Source: JAEMQF01 sp963791595 (GTDB taxonomy: Bacteria; Pseudomonadota; Gammaproteobacteria; Burkholderiales; Burkholderiaceae_C). From it: 64,000 nt of DNA. The first letter of the stretch is position 1. Every line of letters starts with the position of its first letter. The translations under genes and the position numbers were made by a program. Below the pieces are notes generated by a model. It was not told where the DNA came from. It ran no database searches and saw only the letters and a program-made list of their open reading frames with translations. Location of the stretch: positions 135,257-199,256 of the forward strand of contig CAWBTF010000009.1 in assembly GCA_963791595.1 (NCBI GenBank), written 5' to 3'. Below are positions 1-10,115 of this stretch, one piece after another.

Positions 1-735
1 GGCCGGCACTGCGCCAACAACCTGCCCTCGGTGCAGGCGCTGTTGCAGTCTGCCGCAGTGATCCAGTTCCTGAAGAAGCCGTCGCTTGCCGAACTGGTGG
101 CCACTCGCGTGGAATTCTTGCGCGGCTATCAAGACGAGGCCTACGCGGCCGCTTATCGGGCGTTTGTCGACAAGGTTCAGCAAGCCGAAGCGCGCGCGGT
201 CGCCGGCAGCACGCGCCTGGCTGAAGCCGTGGCGCGCTACCTGTTCAAACTGATGGCCTACAAGGACGAATACGAAGTCGCGCGGCTGCACACCGACCCG
301 GCGTTCGCGCAGAAGATCGCCGCGCAATTCGAAGGCGACTACAAGATCAGCTACCACCTCGCGCCGCCCGCGATTGCCAAGCGCGACGCACACGGCCACC
401 TGGTCAAGCAGCCGTTCGGGCCGTGGATGTTCACCGCGTTTGCCCTGCTCGCCAAGCTCAAGGGCCTGCGCGGCACGGCGCTCGACGTGTTCGGGCGCAC
501 GGCTGAGCGCCGCGGCGAACGCGCGCTGATCGACGAGTACCGCCAGTGCATCGACGAGCTGCTCGCCACGCTCGACGCAATGAGCCTGGCGCAGGCGGTC
601 GAGATCGCACGCATCCCGGAAGAGATTCGCGGCTACGGCCATGTGAAGGAAAAGCACCTCGCCGCTGCGCGCGGTAAGTGGCAGGCGCTGCTGGTGGCGT
701 GGCGGGCGGGTGCCGGGCAGCGGCGCGCGGCTTGA
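1..735 (+). CDS. Indolepyruvate:ferredoxin oxidoreductase, C-terminal part (5' end outside window)
   Basis: The frame is open from base 1, so the gene starts upstream; 244 residues are visible. They match the C-terminal DUF6537 region of fused (alpha plus beta, roughly 1150-1200 aa) indolepyruvate ferredoxin oxidoreductases, with the conserved stretch ARYLFKLMAYKDEYEVARL and the motif QPFGPWMF. In this family the enzyme converts arylpyruvates from aromatic amino acids to aryl-acetyl-CoA plus CO2, passing electrons to ferredoxin. The thiamine-diphosphate and Fe-S parts are not in view, so activity cannot be judged. The stop codon is followed directly by the HipA-like remnant on the same strand. 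Confidence 0.8.
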   Translation, partial: GRHCANNLPSVQALLQSAAVIQFLKKPSLAELVATRVEFLRGYQDEAYAAAYRAFVDKVQQAEARAVAGSTRLAEAVARYLFKLMAYKDEYEVARLHTDPAFAQKIAAQFEGDYKISYHLAPPAIAKRDAHGHLVKQPFGPWMFTAFALLAKLKGLRGTALDVFGRTAERRGERALIDEYRQCIDELLATLDAMSLAQAVEIARIPEEIRGYGHVKEKHLAAARGKWQALLVAWRAGAGQRRAA

Positions 736-1963
736 ACCACGCCGGCTCGGCCGGAGCCCATTTCATCCATTCATCAACGCAAGCCTCTGCTCGGCGCACT
801 GCCCGGCGAACAACCGATCTGGCGCCACGACTCGAGCGGCCAGGTCGAGCGCTGGGGCACGCTGCGCTGGCTCGCCGCGAACCACATTCATGTCGCTGGC
901 GCGGCCGGCGGCGAATGGCTCGTCAAAGACGCGCTGCCGTGGTTCCTGGCGCCTCTGCGCCACGAGGGATTTCTCGGCCGCCTGCACGCGCGCAGCACGC
1001 CGCTGGCGGCCAGTTTCGGCGACGAACCACAGCGCTGGGGCGTCGAGCAGCATTTGTGCGCCGCCGTCGCGCGGCTGCACGACGCACCCGGCGCATTCAC
1101 GCTGGGCGAGCCCGCCGCCGATGCACTCCCACCCGGCCCTCGAGCTGGCGCCGCTCAACGACGCCGCGCGCGCGAAGCACCACGACGAGATCGCCTCCGA
1201 TGTCGCGAAGCACTTGGCGGCGGGGTCGACGGCGGCCGGGGAGCAGCCCAAGTTCCTCGTCGCGCAGCACGCGGAGCACAGCGCCGCCGACGCACTGCGC
1301 CACCTGATCGTCAAGTTCACGCCACCCTTGAACACGCCTTTCGGCGAGCGCTGGAACGACCTGCTGCACGCCGAGGCGATCGCCCTGCGCGCGTTGGGCG
1401 ACGCCGGCGAACCCGTCGCCCGAGTGAAGGTGCTGACGAGCGAGCGCCGCGCCTACCTCGAAGCGCAGCGTTTCGACCGCATCGGCCGCCACGGCCGGCG
1501 CCACGCTGTGCCGCTCGGAGCCGTGCACGACGCCTTTTGCGCCGGGCCGAAGCAGCATTGGGCCGCCACCTGCGAAACCCTCGCGACGCAGCGCAAACTG
1601 AGCGCACGCGACGTGCAATCGGTGCGCCTGTGGCGCGCTTTCGGGCTGCTGATCGGCAACAACGACATGCACTTCGGCAACCTGTCGCTCTACGCCGAAG
1701 ACCCGGGCGCGCCACGGTTCGAGCTCGCGCCGTGCTACGACATGCTGCCGATGGCCTACAAGCCCGAACCCGCGCGCGACGACTTCGGCCTCTCACCGTT
1801 GAACCTCAACCGTCCCGTGGCATTCGACTCGGCGACGTGGGGACAGGCCGTTGAACTGGCGGCAGGAGTCTGGGACAAGATTGCCGCGCACGCGCTGTGC
1901 AGCGCGGGGTTCCGCGAGGTCGCGGCGCAGAACGCACAGCGCGTTCGCGGGCTCGCGCGCTGA
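736..1963 (+). pseudogene. yjjJ: HipA-family kinase-like toxin of the YjjJ type, truncated and frameshifted
   Basis: Two frames together encode a HipA/YjjJ-like protein. The N-terminal part (from about 790, residues KPLLGALPGEQPIWRHD) runs to about 1128; the rest continues one base later (SHPALELAPL to the stop at 1963), so one extra C is present in the C-rich run at 1127-1130. Kinase-fold landmarks survive: GEQPKFLV (substrate/ATP region), catalytic loop IGNNDMHFGN and metal-binding YDMLP. No ATG, GTG or TTG start precedes the first segment, and the winged-helix domain that begins YjjJ proteins is absent because the preceding gene's stop lies only about 50 bases upstream. HipA proteins phosphorylate tRNA synthetases or other targets in toxin-antitoxin systems; this copy looks dead unless the frame change is a sequence error. 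Confidence 0.7.
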
Positions 1964-2018
1964 CAGATCAGGCAAATCCTGGTATGGTTCGTACTGCCTA
2001 TGTCACCCATACGCCCAT

Positions 2019-2264
2019 ATGAAGACCACCATTGATATTTCCGACTCGATTCTCCTGCAGGCCAAGCGCCTGGCGGCACGGCGCGGAACCACGGTCAAGG
2101 CCTTGGTGGAGTTGGGCCTGCGGCGCGTCATTGCGGAGAAAAACACCGACAGCCACTTTGTCTTCGAGCCCGTGACCGACAAACTGGGCGCCGCGTCGGG
2201 CCACTCCCCCGCCATGCCTTGGGAGCAGTTGCGTGACCTGATTTACGAGGGTCGCGGCACGTGA
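2019..2264 (+). CDS. vapB: VapB-type antitoxin (ribbon-helix-helix)
   Basis: An 81-residue protein starting MKTTIDISDSILLQAKRLAA, the usual N-terminus of type II VapB antitoxins: a short beta strand followed by two helices forming a ribbon-helix-helix DNA-binding fold. The C-terminal half (PAMPWEQLRDLIYEGRGT) resembles the toxin-wrapping tail of such proteins. The ATG at 2019 is chosen because the domain begins there. The stop overlaps the downstream toxin start by 4 bases (GTGA), the standard translational coupling of such pairs. Family knowledge predicts that it neutralises the PIN-domain toxin and represses its own promoter, which would lie in 1964-2018. Confidence 0.85.
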   Translation: MKTTIDISDSILLQAKRLAARRGTTVKALVELGLRRVIAEKNTDSHFVFEPVTDKLGAASGHSPAMPWEQLRDLIYEGRGT

Positions 2265-2698
2265 TCGCGGTCGACACCAACATTCTGGTGCACGCCTTCC
2301 GCGAAGGCAGCCCGTTTCACGCAGCGGCCCTGGCAAGCATCAAGCGCTTGGCGGAAGGCACCGCGGCCTGGGCGGTGCCTTGGCCCTGCGTGCATGAGTT
2401 TCTGGCGATCGTCACCAATCCCAGGATTCCACCAGGAGCAGCAACGATGGAAGACGCGATTGCCGCGGTGCAAGCGTGGATGGCGTCGCCCTCGCTGGTC
2501 TTGCTCGGCGAGACCGCCGCGCACTGGACGGAACTGAAGGCCATGCTGACCGCAGGCCGCGTGCAAGGCGGGATGGTGCATGACGCCCGCATTGCCGCTC
2601 TGTGCCGCCAGCATGGCGTGCGCGAGCTGTGGAGCGCCGATCGCGACTTCGGCCGGTTTCCGGCGTTGAAGGTGCGCAATCCGTTGGTCGAAGCCTGA
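2261..2698 (+). CDS. vapC: VapC-type PIN-domain ribonuclease toxin
   Basis: A 145-residue PIN-domain protein beginning with GTG inside the antitoxin stop. The acidic metal-binding residues of the PIN active site are visible: D5 (VDTNILV), E46 (CVHEFLAI), D108 (VHDARIAAL) and D127/D129 (SADRDF). VapC toxins cleave tRNA or rRNA with Mg2+; the target of this one cannot be predicted. Length and all catalytic residues are normal, so it should be functional. It follows the antitoxin in one operon and ends 124 bases before the large cyclase gene. Confidence 0.9.
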   Translation: MIAVDTNILVHAFREGSPFHAAALASIKRLAEGTAAWAVPWPCVHEFLAIVTNPRIPPGAATMEDAIAAVQAWMASPSLVLLGETAAHWTELKAMLTAGRVQGGMVHDARIAALCRQHGVRELWSADRDFGRFPALKVRNPLVEA

Positions 2699-2822
2699 GG
2701 GCGAGCCGGAACGAGAATTCGCCACAACGGCATTCGACGCGGCACCGCGGGTTTCGGCCAATCCGCACCGGCAACAATCGATCGATACTGCGCGCAGGCA
2801 CAGCCTCGCGGAGACAAGCCCG

Positions 2823-5800
2823 GTGAAATGCCCAGCCTGCGCAGCCCTGAACCCAGAAGGCAAGCGCTTCTGCGCGGACTGCGGCGCGCCGTTGCCGGTG
2901 CAATGCACCGCCTGCGGCGCGAGCAACGCACCGCGCAACAAATTCTGCGGTGACTGCGGCGCCGCGTTGGCTGCGACACCGACACCCGCCCAGACGGCGC
3001 CTTCCGCAATCGCCCAACCGAGGCCGACAAGCGACCCTGCGACAAGCACCAAGAAGGCCGGCACCGCCTCCGACGCCGAACGCCGCCAGCTCACCGTGAT
3101 GTTTTGCGACCTGGTCGACTCCACCGCGCTGGCAAACCGGCTCGACCCGGAAGACTTTCAACGGATCATCCGCAGCTACCACGCCGCTGTGGCAGCGGCG
3201 GTCGCGCCGTTCGAGGGCCATGTCGCGCAACTGCTCGGGGACGGCGTACTCGTCTACTTCGGCTACCCGCGTGCCCATGAAGACGACGCCGTGCGCGCCG
3301 TGCATGCGGCGCTCGCGGTGCTCGCCGCCGTCGCAGCGCTCGAGCCTCAGGGCGCGACCGAACTGCAAACCCGCATCGGCATCGCCACCGGCCTGGTCGT
3401 GATCGGCGAAGTCGGCAGCGGCACGCCCGCCGCCGAGCAAAGCGCGAGCGGTGAAACGCCCAACCTCGCGGCGCGCTTGCAGGCGCTCGCGGCGCCGGGC
3501 GAGATCGTGCTGGCGCAAGCGACGCGCCGCCTGCTCGGCGCCACGTTCGAATTGGCGCCACTCGGCCTCGTGGCGCTCAAAGGATTCAGCTCGCCCGTCG
3601 AGGCGTGGCGCGTGCAGACCGAGCGCGCCGCGGCGAGCCGCTTCGAGGCGCAGCAAGGCCAAACGATCGGCACCTTCATCGGGCGCGAAAGCGAAATCGC
3701 CCTGCTGCTCGAACGCTGGTCGCTCGCGTGCGACGGCGAAGCGCAGGTGGTGCTGCTGTCGGGCGAGGCGGGAATCGGCAAGTCGCGCGTCTGCCAGGCC
3801 TTGCGCGAACGCCTCTCGCAGCGAAACGACGGCGAGCCGCACACGACCGTGGTGCTGCAATGTTCGCCCTACTTCGGCGCGAGCGCGCTGTACCCGGTGT
3901 TGCAGCATCTGGAGCGCGCCGCGGGAATCGCGGGTTCGGACGCGCCGCAGCTGCGAAGCGGCAAATTGCGACGCCTGGCGAGCGCATTGCCGCCGGCGTC
4001 CGTGGGTGCCATGCTGCGGATGATGAGCCTGCCGGAAGTGGCTGAAGCAGCCGATGCACCTGAAGCGCCGGAAGCACCGGGCGCCGCCGACTCGGTGCGC
4101 ACCCCGCAGGAAGAGAAGACCCACGCGCTGCGCGCGCTGGTCGTGTTGCTGCACGATCTGGCGCGCGAACAGCCGGTGCTGCTCCTCGTCGAAGACGCAC
4201 ACTGGATCGACCCGACCACCGAAGAGCTGATCGCGCTGCTGATCGACCAGTTGCGCGACTCGCGCCTGCTCACGCTCATCACCTGCCGTCCGCAATACGC
4301 TCCCGCGCTCGGCAACCCGGCGCACTTGACCCGATTGAACCTGATCCGCCTGAGCCAACGCCAATGCGCGGCGCTGATCGACGCGGTGGCGATGGGCAAG
4401 AAGCTGCCCGGCGAAGTGCAGGCCGAGATCATCCGCAAGACCGACGGCGTGCCGCTGTTCGTCGAGGAGCTGACGAAGACGGTGTTGCAGTCGGGCCTGC
4501 TCGAAGACACGGCCGGCGGCTACCGGCTTACACAGGCGCTGCCGGAGCTCGCGATCCCGTCGACGCTGCAAGACTCGCTGATGGCGCGGCTGGATCGCCT
4601 GCCCGCCGCCAAGGAAGTGGCGCAGGCCGGCGCGGCGATCGGGCGCGAGTTCTCGAGAGCCTTGCTGGCTGCGGTGCTGCAGGGCAGCTCGGTGCGGCTC
4701 GACGACGCGCTGGCCGAACTGGTCAAGGCCGAACTGCTGGTGCAACGCGGCGTCGCACCCGAGCTGAGCTACACGTTCAAGCATGCACTCGTGCGCGACA
4801 CCGCCTACGCCAGCATGCTCAAGAGCCAGCTCGCGCTGCGCCATCGGCAGATCGCCGCGGCGCTGGCGCGAGTCGAGCCTGAGACGGTGGCCGCGCAGCC
4901 GGAGCTGTTGGCCTACCACTATCAGGAAGCTGGTGACCTGCAACTCGCCATCGAACATTGGACCAAGGCCGGCAAGCAGGCCGTGGCGCGCGGCGCAAAT
5001 CGTGAAGCGGCCGCGTCACTCGAGCGGGCGTTGGCGCTGCTCGAGGCCCAGCCCGAAACGCCAACATCGATGCGGGACGCGCTGGACATTCGCATTGCAC
5101 TCGGCCCGCTGCTGTTCGGATTGCACGGAGATACGCCGCAGATCGAAGCCTTCTATTCGAAGGCGCAGGCCCTTGCAGAACGACTCGCCGACTCCGCGCG
5201 GCTGTACCAGGCCCTTTGGGGTTTGAACTACGTCAGCTTCTTCGCGGGGCGCTACGTGAATGCCATTACCGCCGGGCAGCGGCTGCTCGAGGTGGCACAT
5301 GGCAGCGGCGACTCAGGGCAGCTGATCGAGGCACACCACTCGATGTGGGGCCCGTTGGTGGCGATGGGAAGACCTTCCGACGCACTCGCCCATCTGGATC
5401 GGGGCCTTGCCTTGTACGAGCCGGATCGACACGCCGCGCTGCGGTACAGGTACGCGGGCCACGATCCCGCCGCCTGTTGCGCTGCCAATCGCGCAGTGTC
5501 GCGTTGGCTGCTCGGGTTTCCCGATCGAGCCCTCGCAGACGCAGCTGAAGCACTGAACCGCATCGAAGGCCTGCGTCACCCGATGACCCACATGCTGTTG
5601 GCGCTCCTGGCCTGGGTTCACTACCGCTGCGGCGACCGTACGACCGCCGCACTGCTCGGTCATCGGGTATCGCGAGTCGCAGAGGAACATGGATTCATGG
5701 GCTACTTCCGGGCGGCAACCATTCTGACCGCGCTTGCCCCGGGTTGGCAGTGCAGCGCTGTCAGTCTGCGCCAATTGCACGCGCACTGGGTCGAGGGCAA

Positions 5801-6239
5801 ATCAAGCAAGAACTCAAAGGGTCAAGCCGGAACGGCGCTTATCGACTTGTGCATGGCGGCAGGTGAAGCGGACCTGGCGCACGACGTGTTGACGCGATTG
5901 CTCACCGAATCGGAGAACATGCAACGCGCGGAGTTGCTGCGCATCGAAGGCGCTCTGTCCATGCAAGGCACCAGCCCAGAAGCCGATGCCGCCGAGCGCC
6001 GTTTCCGCGAAGCGATCCAGGTCGCCCGCGATCAACGCGCCAAGTCGTTTGAATTGCGCGCCGCGACCAGCCTCGCCGAACTCTGGCACAGCCAAGGCAA
6101 ACACGCGCAAGCCCAGCAACTGCTCGGCGACATCTACAACTGGTTCACCGAAGGCTTCGACACCGCCGACCTGAAACAAGCGAAGGCGCTGCTCGATCGT
6201 TTGGAGGGTGCGGCCGTCCCGACCTCGAATTCGCGTTGA
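2823..6239 (+). CDS. Zinc-ribbon/class III nucleotide cyclase/AAA ATPase/TPR protein
   Basis: A 1138-residue multidomain signalling protein. Residues 1-46 form two zinc ribbons (Cys pairs C3/C6, C17/C20, C28/C31, C42/C45). Residues about 85-265 are a class III cyclase domain with metal-binding motifs FCDLVDST and LGDGVLVYFG and the NLAAR motif. The residue before LGDG, where many adenylyl cyclases have a substrate-selecting Lys, is Gln (HVAQLLGDG), so the product (cAMP, cGMP or none) is open. An AAA/STAND ATPase follows: Walker A GEAGIGKSR near 313 and Walker B LLLVEDAHWID near 453. The C-terminal 450 residues are helical TPR-like repeats. Start is GTG at 2823, placed directly before the first Cys pair. 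No LuxR HTH is present at the C-terminus, unlike LAL regulators. It has a homologue at 59495-62821. Confidence 0.85.
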   Translation: MKCPACAALNPEGKRFCADCGAPLPVQCTACGASNAPRNKFCGDCGAALAATPTPAQTAPSAIAQPRPTSDPATSTKKAGTASDAERRQLTVMFCDLVDSTALANRLDPEDFQRIIRSYHAAVAAAVAPFEGHVAQLLGDGVLVYFGYPRAHEDDAVRAVHAALAVLAAVAALEPQGATELQTRIGIATGLVVIGEVGSGTPAAEQSASGETPNLAARLQALAAPGEIVLAQATRRLLGATFELAPLGLVALKGFSSPVEAWRVQTERAAASRFEAQQGQTIGTFIGRESEIALLLERWSLACDGEAQVVLLSGEAGIGKSRVCQALRERLSQRNDGEPHTTVVLQCSPYFGASALYPVLQHLERAAGIAGSDAPQLRSGKLRRLASALPPASVGAMLRMMSLPEVAEAADAPEAPEAPGAADSVRTPQEEKTHALRALVVLLHDLAREQPVLLLVEDAHWIDPTTEELIALLIDQLRDSRLLTLITCRPQYAPALGNPAHLTRLNLIRLSQRQCAALIDAVAMGKKLPGEVQAEIIRKTDGVPLFVEELTKTVLQSGLLEDTAGGYRLTQALPELAIPSTLQDSLMARLDRLPAAKEVAQAGAAIGREFSRALLAAVLQGSSVRLDDALAELVKAELLVQRGVAPELSYTFKHALVRDTAYASMLKSQLALRHRQIAAALARVEPETVAAQPELLAYHYQEAGDLQLAIEHWTKAGKQAVARGANREAAASLERALALLEAQPETPTSMRDALDIRIALGPLLFGLHGDTPQIEAFYSKAQALAERLADSARLYQALWGLNYVSFFAGRYVNAITAGQRLLEVAHGSGDSGQLIEAHHSMWGPLVAMGRPSDALAHLDRGLALYEPDRHAALRYRYAGHDPAACCAANRAVSRWLLGFPDRALADAAEALNRIEGLRHPMTHMLLALLAWVHYRCGDRTTAALLGHRVSRVAEEHGFMGYFRAATILTALAPGWQCSAVSLRQLHAHWVEGKSSKNSKGQAGTALIDLCMAAGEADLAHDVLTRLLTESENMQRAELLRIEGALSMQGTSPEADAAERRFREAIQVARDQRAKSFELRAATSLAELWHSQGKHAQAQQLLGDIYNWFTEGFDTADLKQAKALLDRLEGAAVPTSNSR

Positions 6240-6373
6240 CCCCGGGTCCATCATCGTTTACTCAGCCCACGAAACGGCGTAAGCTTTTCTCAAGTGCCCG
6301 CGCGAACACGGCGGCAGACAAATGCGATCTCGGAGCCGAGCACATCGGTCACTTCAACCAAGGAGAAACGCAA

Positions 6374-7498
<1,125 letters not shown>

Positions 7499-7519
7499 TC
7501 GCGTTGCATCGCAGCGAAC

Positions 7520-7550
7520 AGCCCCGGAGCGCAGCTCCGGGGCTTTTCTT
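7520..7550 (+). terminator. Intrinsic terminator after the TRAP receptor gene
   Basis: A perfect 11-bp inverted repeat (AGCCCCGGAGC at 7520-7530 and GCTCCGGGGCT at 7534-7544) with a 3-base loop is followed by TTTT and further T-rich sequence. It lies about 20 bases beyond the stop of the plus-strand receptor gene and between two convergent transcription units. In the minus direction the stem is not followed by a clean U-run, so it mainly serves the plus strand. Confidence 0.8.
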
Positions 7551-8989
7551 TGTCCGCGGCTGTCGTCGATCTTCGGCGCGGCGAGTCGAAATCGAGCGGC
7601 GGCAGCATCGCGGCTTCGGAATCGTCGATCTTGATCTTGCTCGGGTCGACGCTCGGTCCGCTTGTCGAGCCAGTAGGTCACCGAGCTCCGGCCAGAAGAT
7701 CAGGATCGCGACCAGGATGCACCTGCAGGACCACCCAGGGAATCGCGCCCCAGTAGATGTCGGAGCTCTTGATCGCCGGCGGCGCGATGCCGCGCAGGTA
7801 GAACAGCGCAAAGCCGAACGGCGGGTGCATGAAGCTCGTCTGGATGTTGGCGCAGATCAGCACGCCGAACCAGATGAGGTCGATGCCGAGCTTGTCGGCG
7901 ACCGGCGCGAGCAGCGGAATGATGATGAAGGCGATCTCGAAGAAGTCGAGGAAGAACGCGATGACGAAGATGAAGATGTTGACGAAGATCAGGAAGCCGA
8001 CCTGCCCGCCCGGCAGCGACGGTGAGCAGGTGCTCGATCCATTCCTTGCCGCCGACGCCCTGGAACACCAGGCTGAACACGCGCGCGCCGATCAGGATGA
8101 AGATCACCATCGCGGTGATGCGCATGGTCGTCGACATGCCCTGGTAGAGCAGCTTCCAGGTCAGCGTGCCGTACGAGGCGGCGAGCAGCGATCGCGCCGA
8201 CCACGCCCATCGCGCCGGCTTCGGTCGGCGTGGCCAGGCCCATGAAGATCGTGCCGAGCACGAGGAAGATCAGCGCCGAGCGAGGGGATCATGCCGCGCA
8301 GGCACTTCTTCCAGCAGCGGCCAGCCGCGCAGCGTGCGCGCCTCGAGCGGCAGCGCCGGCACGTCCTTCGGCCAGATCGAGGCTGACGATGCACGACCCA
8401 GGCGCAGAACAGCGCGATCTGGATCAGGCTCGGCCCGATCGCGCCGGCGTACATGTCGCCGACCGAGCGGCCGAGCTGGTCGGCCAGCACGACCAGCACG
8501 AGCGACGGCGGGATCAGCTGCGTGATGGTGCCCGAGGCGGCGATCACGCCCATGGTGTGGCGCGTCGAGTAGCCGTACTTGCATCATCGGCGGCAGCGAG
8601 ATCACGCCCATGGCGATCACCGAGGCGGCCACCGTGCCGGTGATCGCGCCGAGGATCGCGCCGACGAAGATCACCGCGTAGGCCAGGCCGCCGCGCACCG
8701 GGCCGAACAGCTGGCCGATCGAATCGAGCAGGTCCTCGGCGAGGCCGCAGCGCTCGAGGATCGCGCCCATGAAGGTGAAGAACGGGATCGCCAGCAGCAG
8801 GTCGTTGGAGATGATGCCGAACAGCTGGTAGGTCAGGTTGCCGAGGAAGTCCGGCGTGATCAGCCCGAGCTCGATGCCGATGAAGCCGAAGAACAGGCCG
8901 GCCGCCGCGAGCGAGAACGCCGCCGGATAGCCGATCAGCATGAACAGGATCATGCCGCCGAACATCAGCGGCGCCATGTTGTCGCGCAT
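7551..8989 (-). pseudogene. dctM: TRAP transporter large permease DctM, about 10 frame changes
   Basis: Begins at ATG 8989 (MRDNMAPLMFGG) and encodes recognisable DctM helices: YPAAFSLAAAGLFFGF, LLAIPFFTFMGAILERCG, MGVIAASGTITQLIPPSLVL, LVLGTIFMGLATPTEAGAMG and SFMHPPFGFALFYLRGIAPP. The frame moves by +1 at plus-strand positions near 8581, 8391, 8378, 8305, 8280, 8186, 8020, 7722, 7682 and 7651. When these bases are skipped the protein reads continuously to about LPPLDFDSPR. No stop codon in any minus frame follows between 7620 and 7501, so the true end is unresolved and the lower boundary given is approximate. DctM is the 12-helix sodium-coupled membrane subunit that works with DctQ and the receptor. 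It faces the receptor gene convergently. Confidence 0.75.
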
Positions 8990-8996
8990 GAAGTGA

Positions 8997-9538
8997 TCAT
9001 TGCAGCGGCTTCTCGTACGTGAATTCGACGTCGATGACGTGCGTCAAGCGCGGCGATGCGCTTGATGATCTCCGAGACGCCCTGCAGCGCCAGCAGCGCG
9101 AAGCCGAGCGGCAGCAGCAGCTTGACCGGCCAGCGGATCAGCCCGCCGGCGTTCGACGACGCCTCATTGATGCGCCAGGACTCGACGAACCAGGGCCAGG
9201 TGAAGTAGATGCAGGATCACGCAGATCGGCAGCAGGAACAGGAGGCCGCCGACGATGTCGATCCAGATGCGCGTGCGCTCGGACACCATGCCGTAGACGA
9301 GGTCGACGCGCACATGCTCGTTCATCTTCAGCGTGTAGGGCGCGCCGAGCAGCACCATGCCGGCGAACATGTACCACTGGATTTCGAGCCAGGCGTTCGA
9401 GCTGACGCTGAAGAGATAGCGGCTCGCCGCGTTGCCGGCGCTGACGAGACAAGCGAGCAGCACGAGCCAGTTCGCGACCACGCCGAAGCGCGCGTTGAGC
9501 GAATCGATCGCCCTGCTCAGTGCCAACAGAACGGGCAT
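8997..9538 (-). pseudogene. dctQ: TRAP transporter small permease DctQ, two frame changes
   Basis: ATG at 9538 starts MPVLLALSRAIDSLNARFG, and four hydrophobic helices follow, including GNAASRYLFSVSSNAWLEIQ and FAGMVLLGAPYTLKMNEHVR, the latter holding the family's conserved region between helices 2 and 3. Skipping one base near 9211 continues into IYFTWPWFVESW and skipping another near 9045 gives VIDVEFTYEKPLQ and a TGA at 8999-8997. DctQ bridges receptor and DctM in the inner membrane. The stop lies a few bases from the dctM start, so the two were one operon. Fewer shifts than its neighbours, but all are again +1. Confidence 0.75.
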
Positions 9539-9654
9539 GAAACACCCCTTGTCTCCGGGCGGCGCGCTGCGCGCCTTCGCGCCTTCGAGTTTTGGCGCAG
9601 TGTAGCCCTGGCCCCGGCAACGTCCAATGGGGTTACGCCTGGGTGGCGTTCCCG

Positions 9655-10084
9655 TCAACCCGTCAGAACCCATGGCCCCTTCGGCGTGCGAATGCGCCGC
9701 CGGAAGCAGGGCCTGTCGGCGCACTCCACCGCCAAGTCGGCACCCATCGCGCGCAACAGCGATCGCAAACCTTCAGCATCCGGATGCCCCATCTCGAACG
9801 ACTCGAAAGTGCAGCCCGGCACCGAGGTCGTGGCCGGGTGCACCGTGTCGAGCCAGTCGATGCACTTCGGGACGAAGTCACCGAACGGGTTGTCGTGCGG
9901 CACGAGCAAACGCCAGCGCAGCGTTTTGCCCTCCAGCGTTTGGCGCGAAGCATCGAACAGGTCGGCGCCGATGCCGTGCTGGAGCAGCGTCCTTTGCGCC
10001 GCTTCGAGTTTGCGCCGCGAACTCGCGCATCATCGGCTCGAGCTCGCGGCCGGCGTAGATGACGTGGTCGAGCGTGAGGGACAT
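9655..10084 (-). pseudogene. Glyoxalase-like (VOC) protein with internal deletion and one frame change
   Basis: ATG 10084 (SD AGGAG just upstream) opens with MSLTLDHVIYAGRELEPMM, the first strand/helix of the Glyoxalase-like PF13468 family. One extra C near 10012 shifts the frame; skipping it gives KLEAAQRTLLQHGIGADLF, then LRWRLLVPHDNPFGDFVP, FESFEMGHPDAEGLRSLL and the closing RTPKGPWVLTG. The family normally has about 60 further residues between the first strand and the region beginning KLEAAQ (the metal-site module with a GT-N motif and the YLE strand); these are missing here, so only about 142 residues remain. I infer a deletion within the gene. It sits 31 bases below the phosphatase-barrel gene in the same orientation. 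Confidence 0.6.
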
Positions 10085-10115
10085 GGTTCACTCCTCGCGG
10101 CGGCGGCGCCCGGGT

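Noticed and set aside
2412..4958. Open frame opposite the vapC and cyclase genes
   Set aside because: Same reason: shadow of conserved plus-strand domains, no recognisable segment or start signal.
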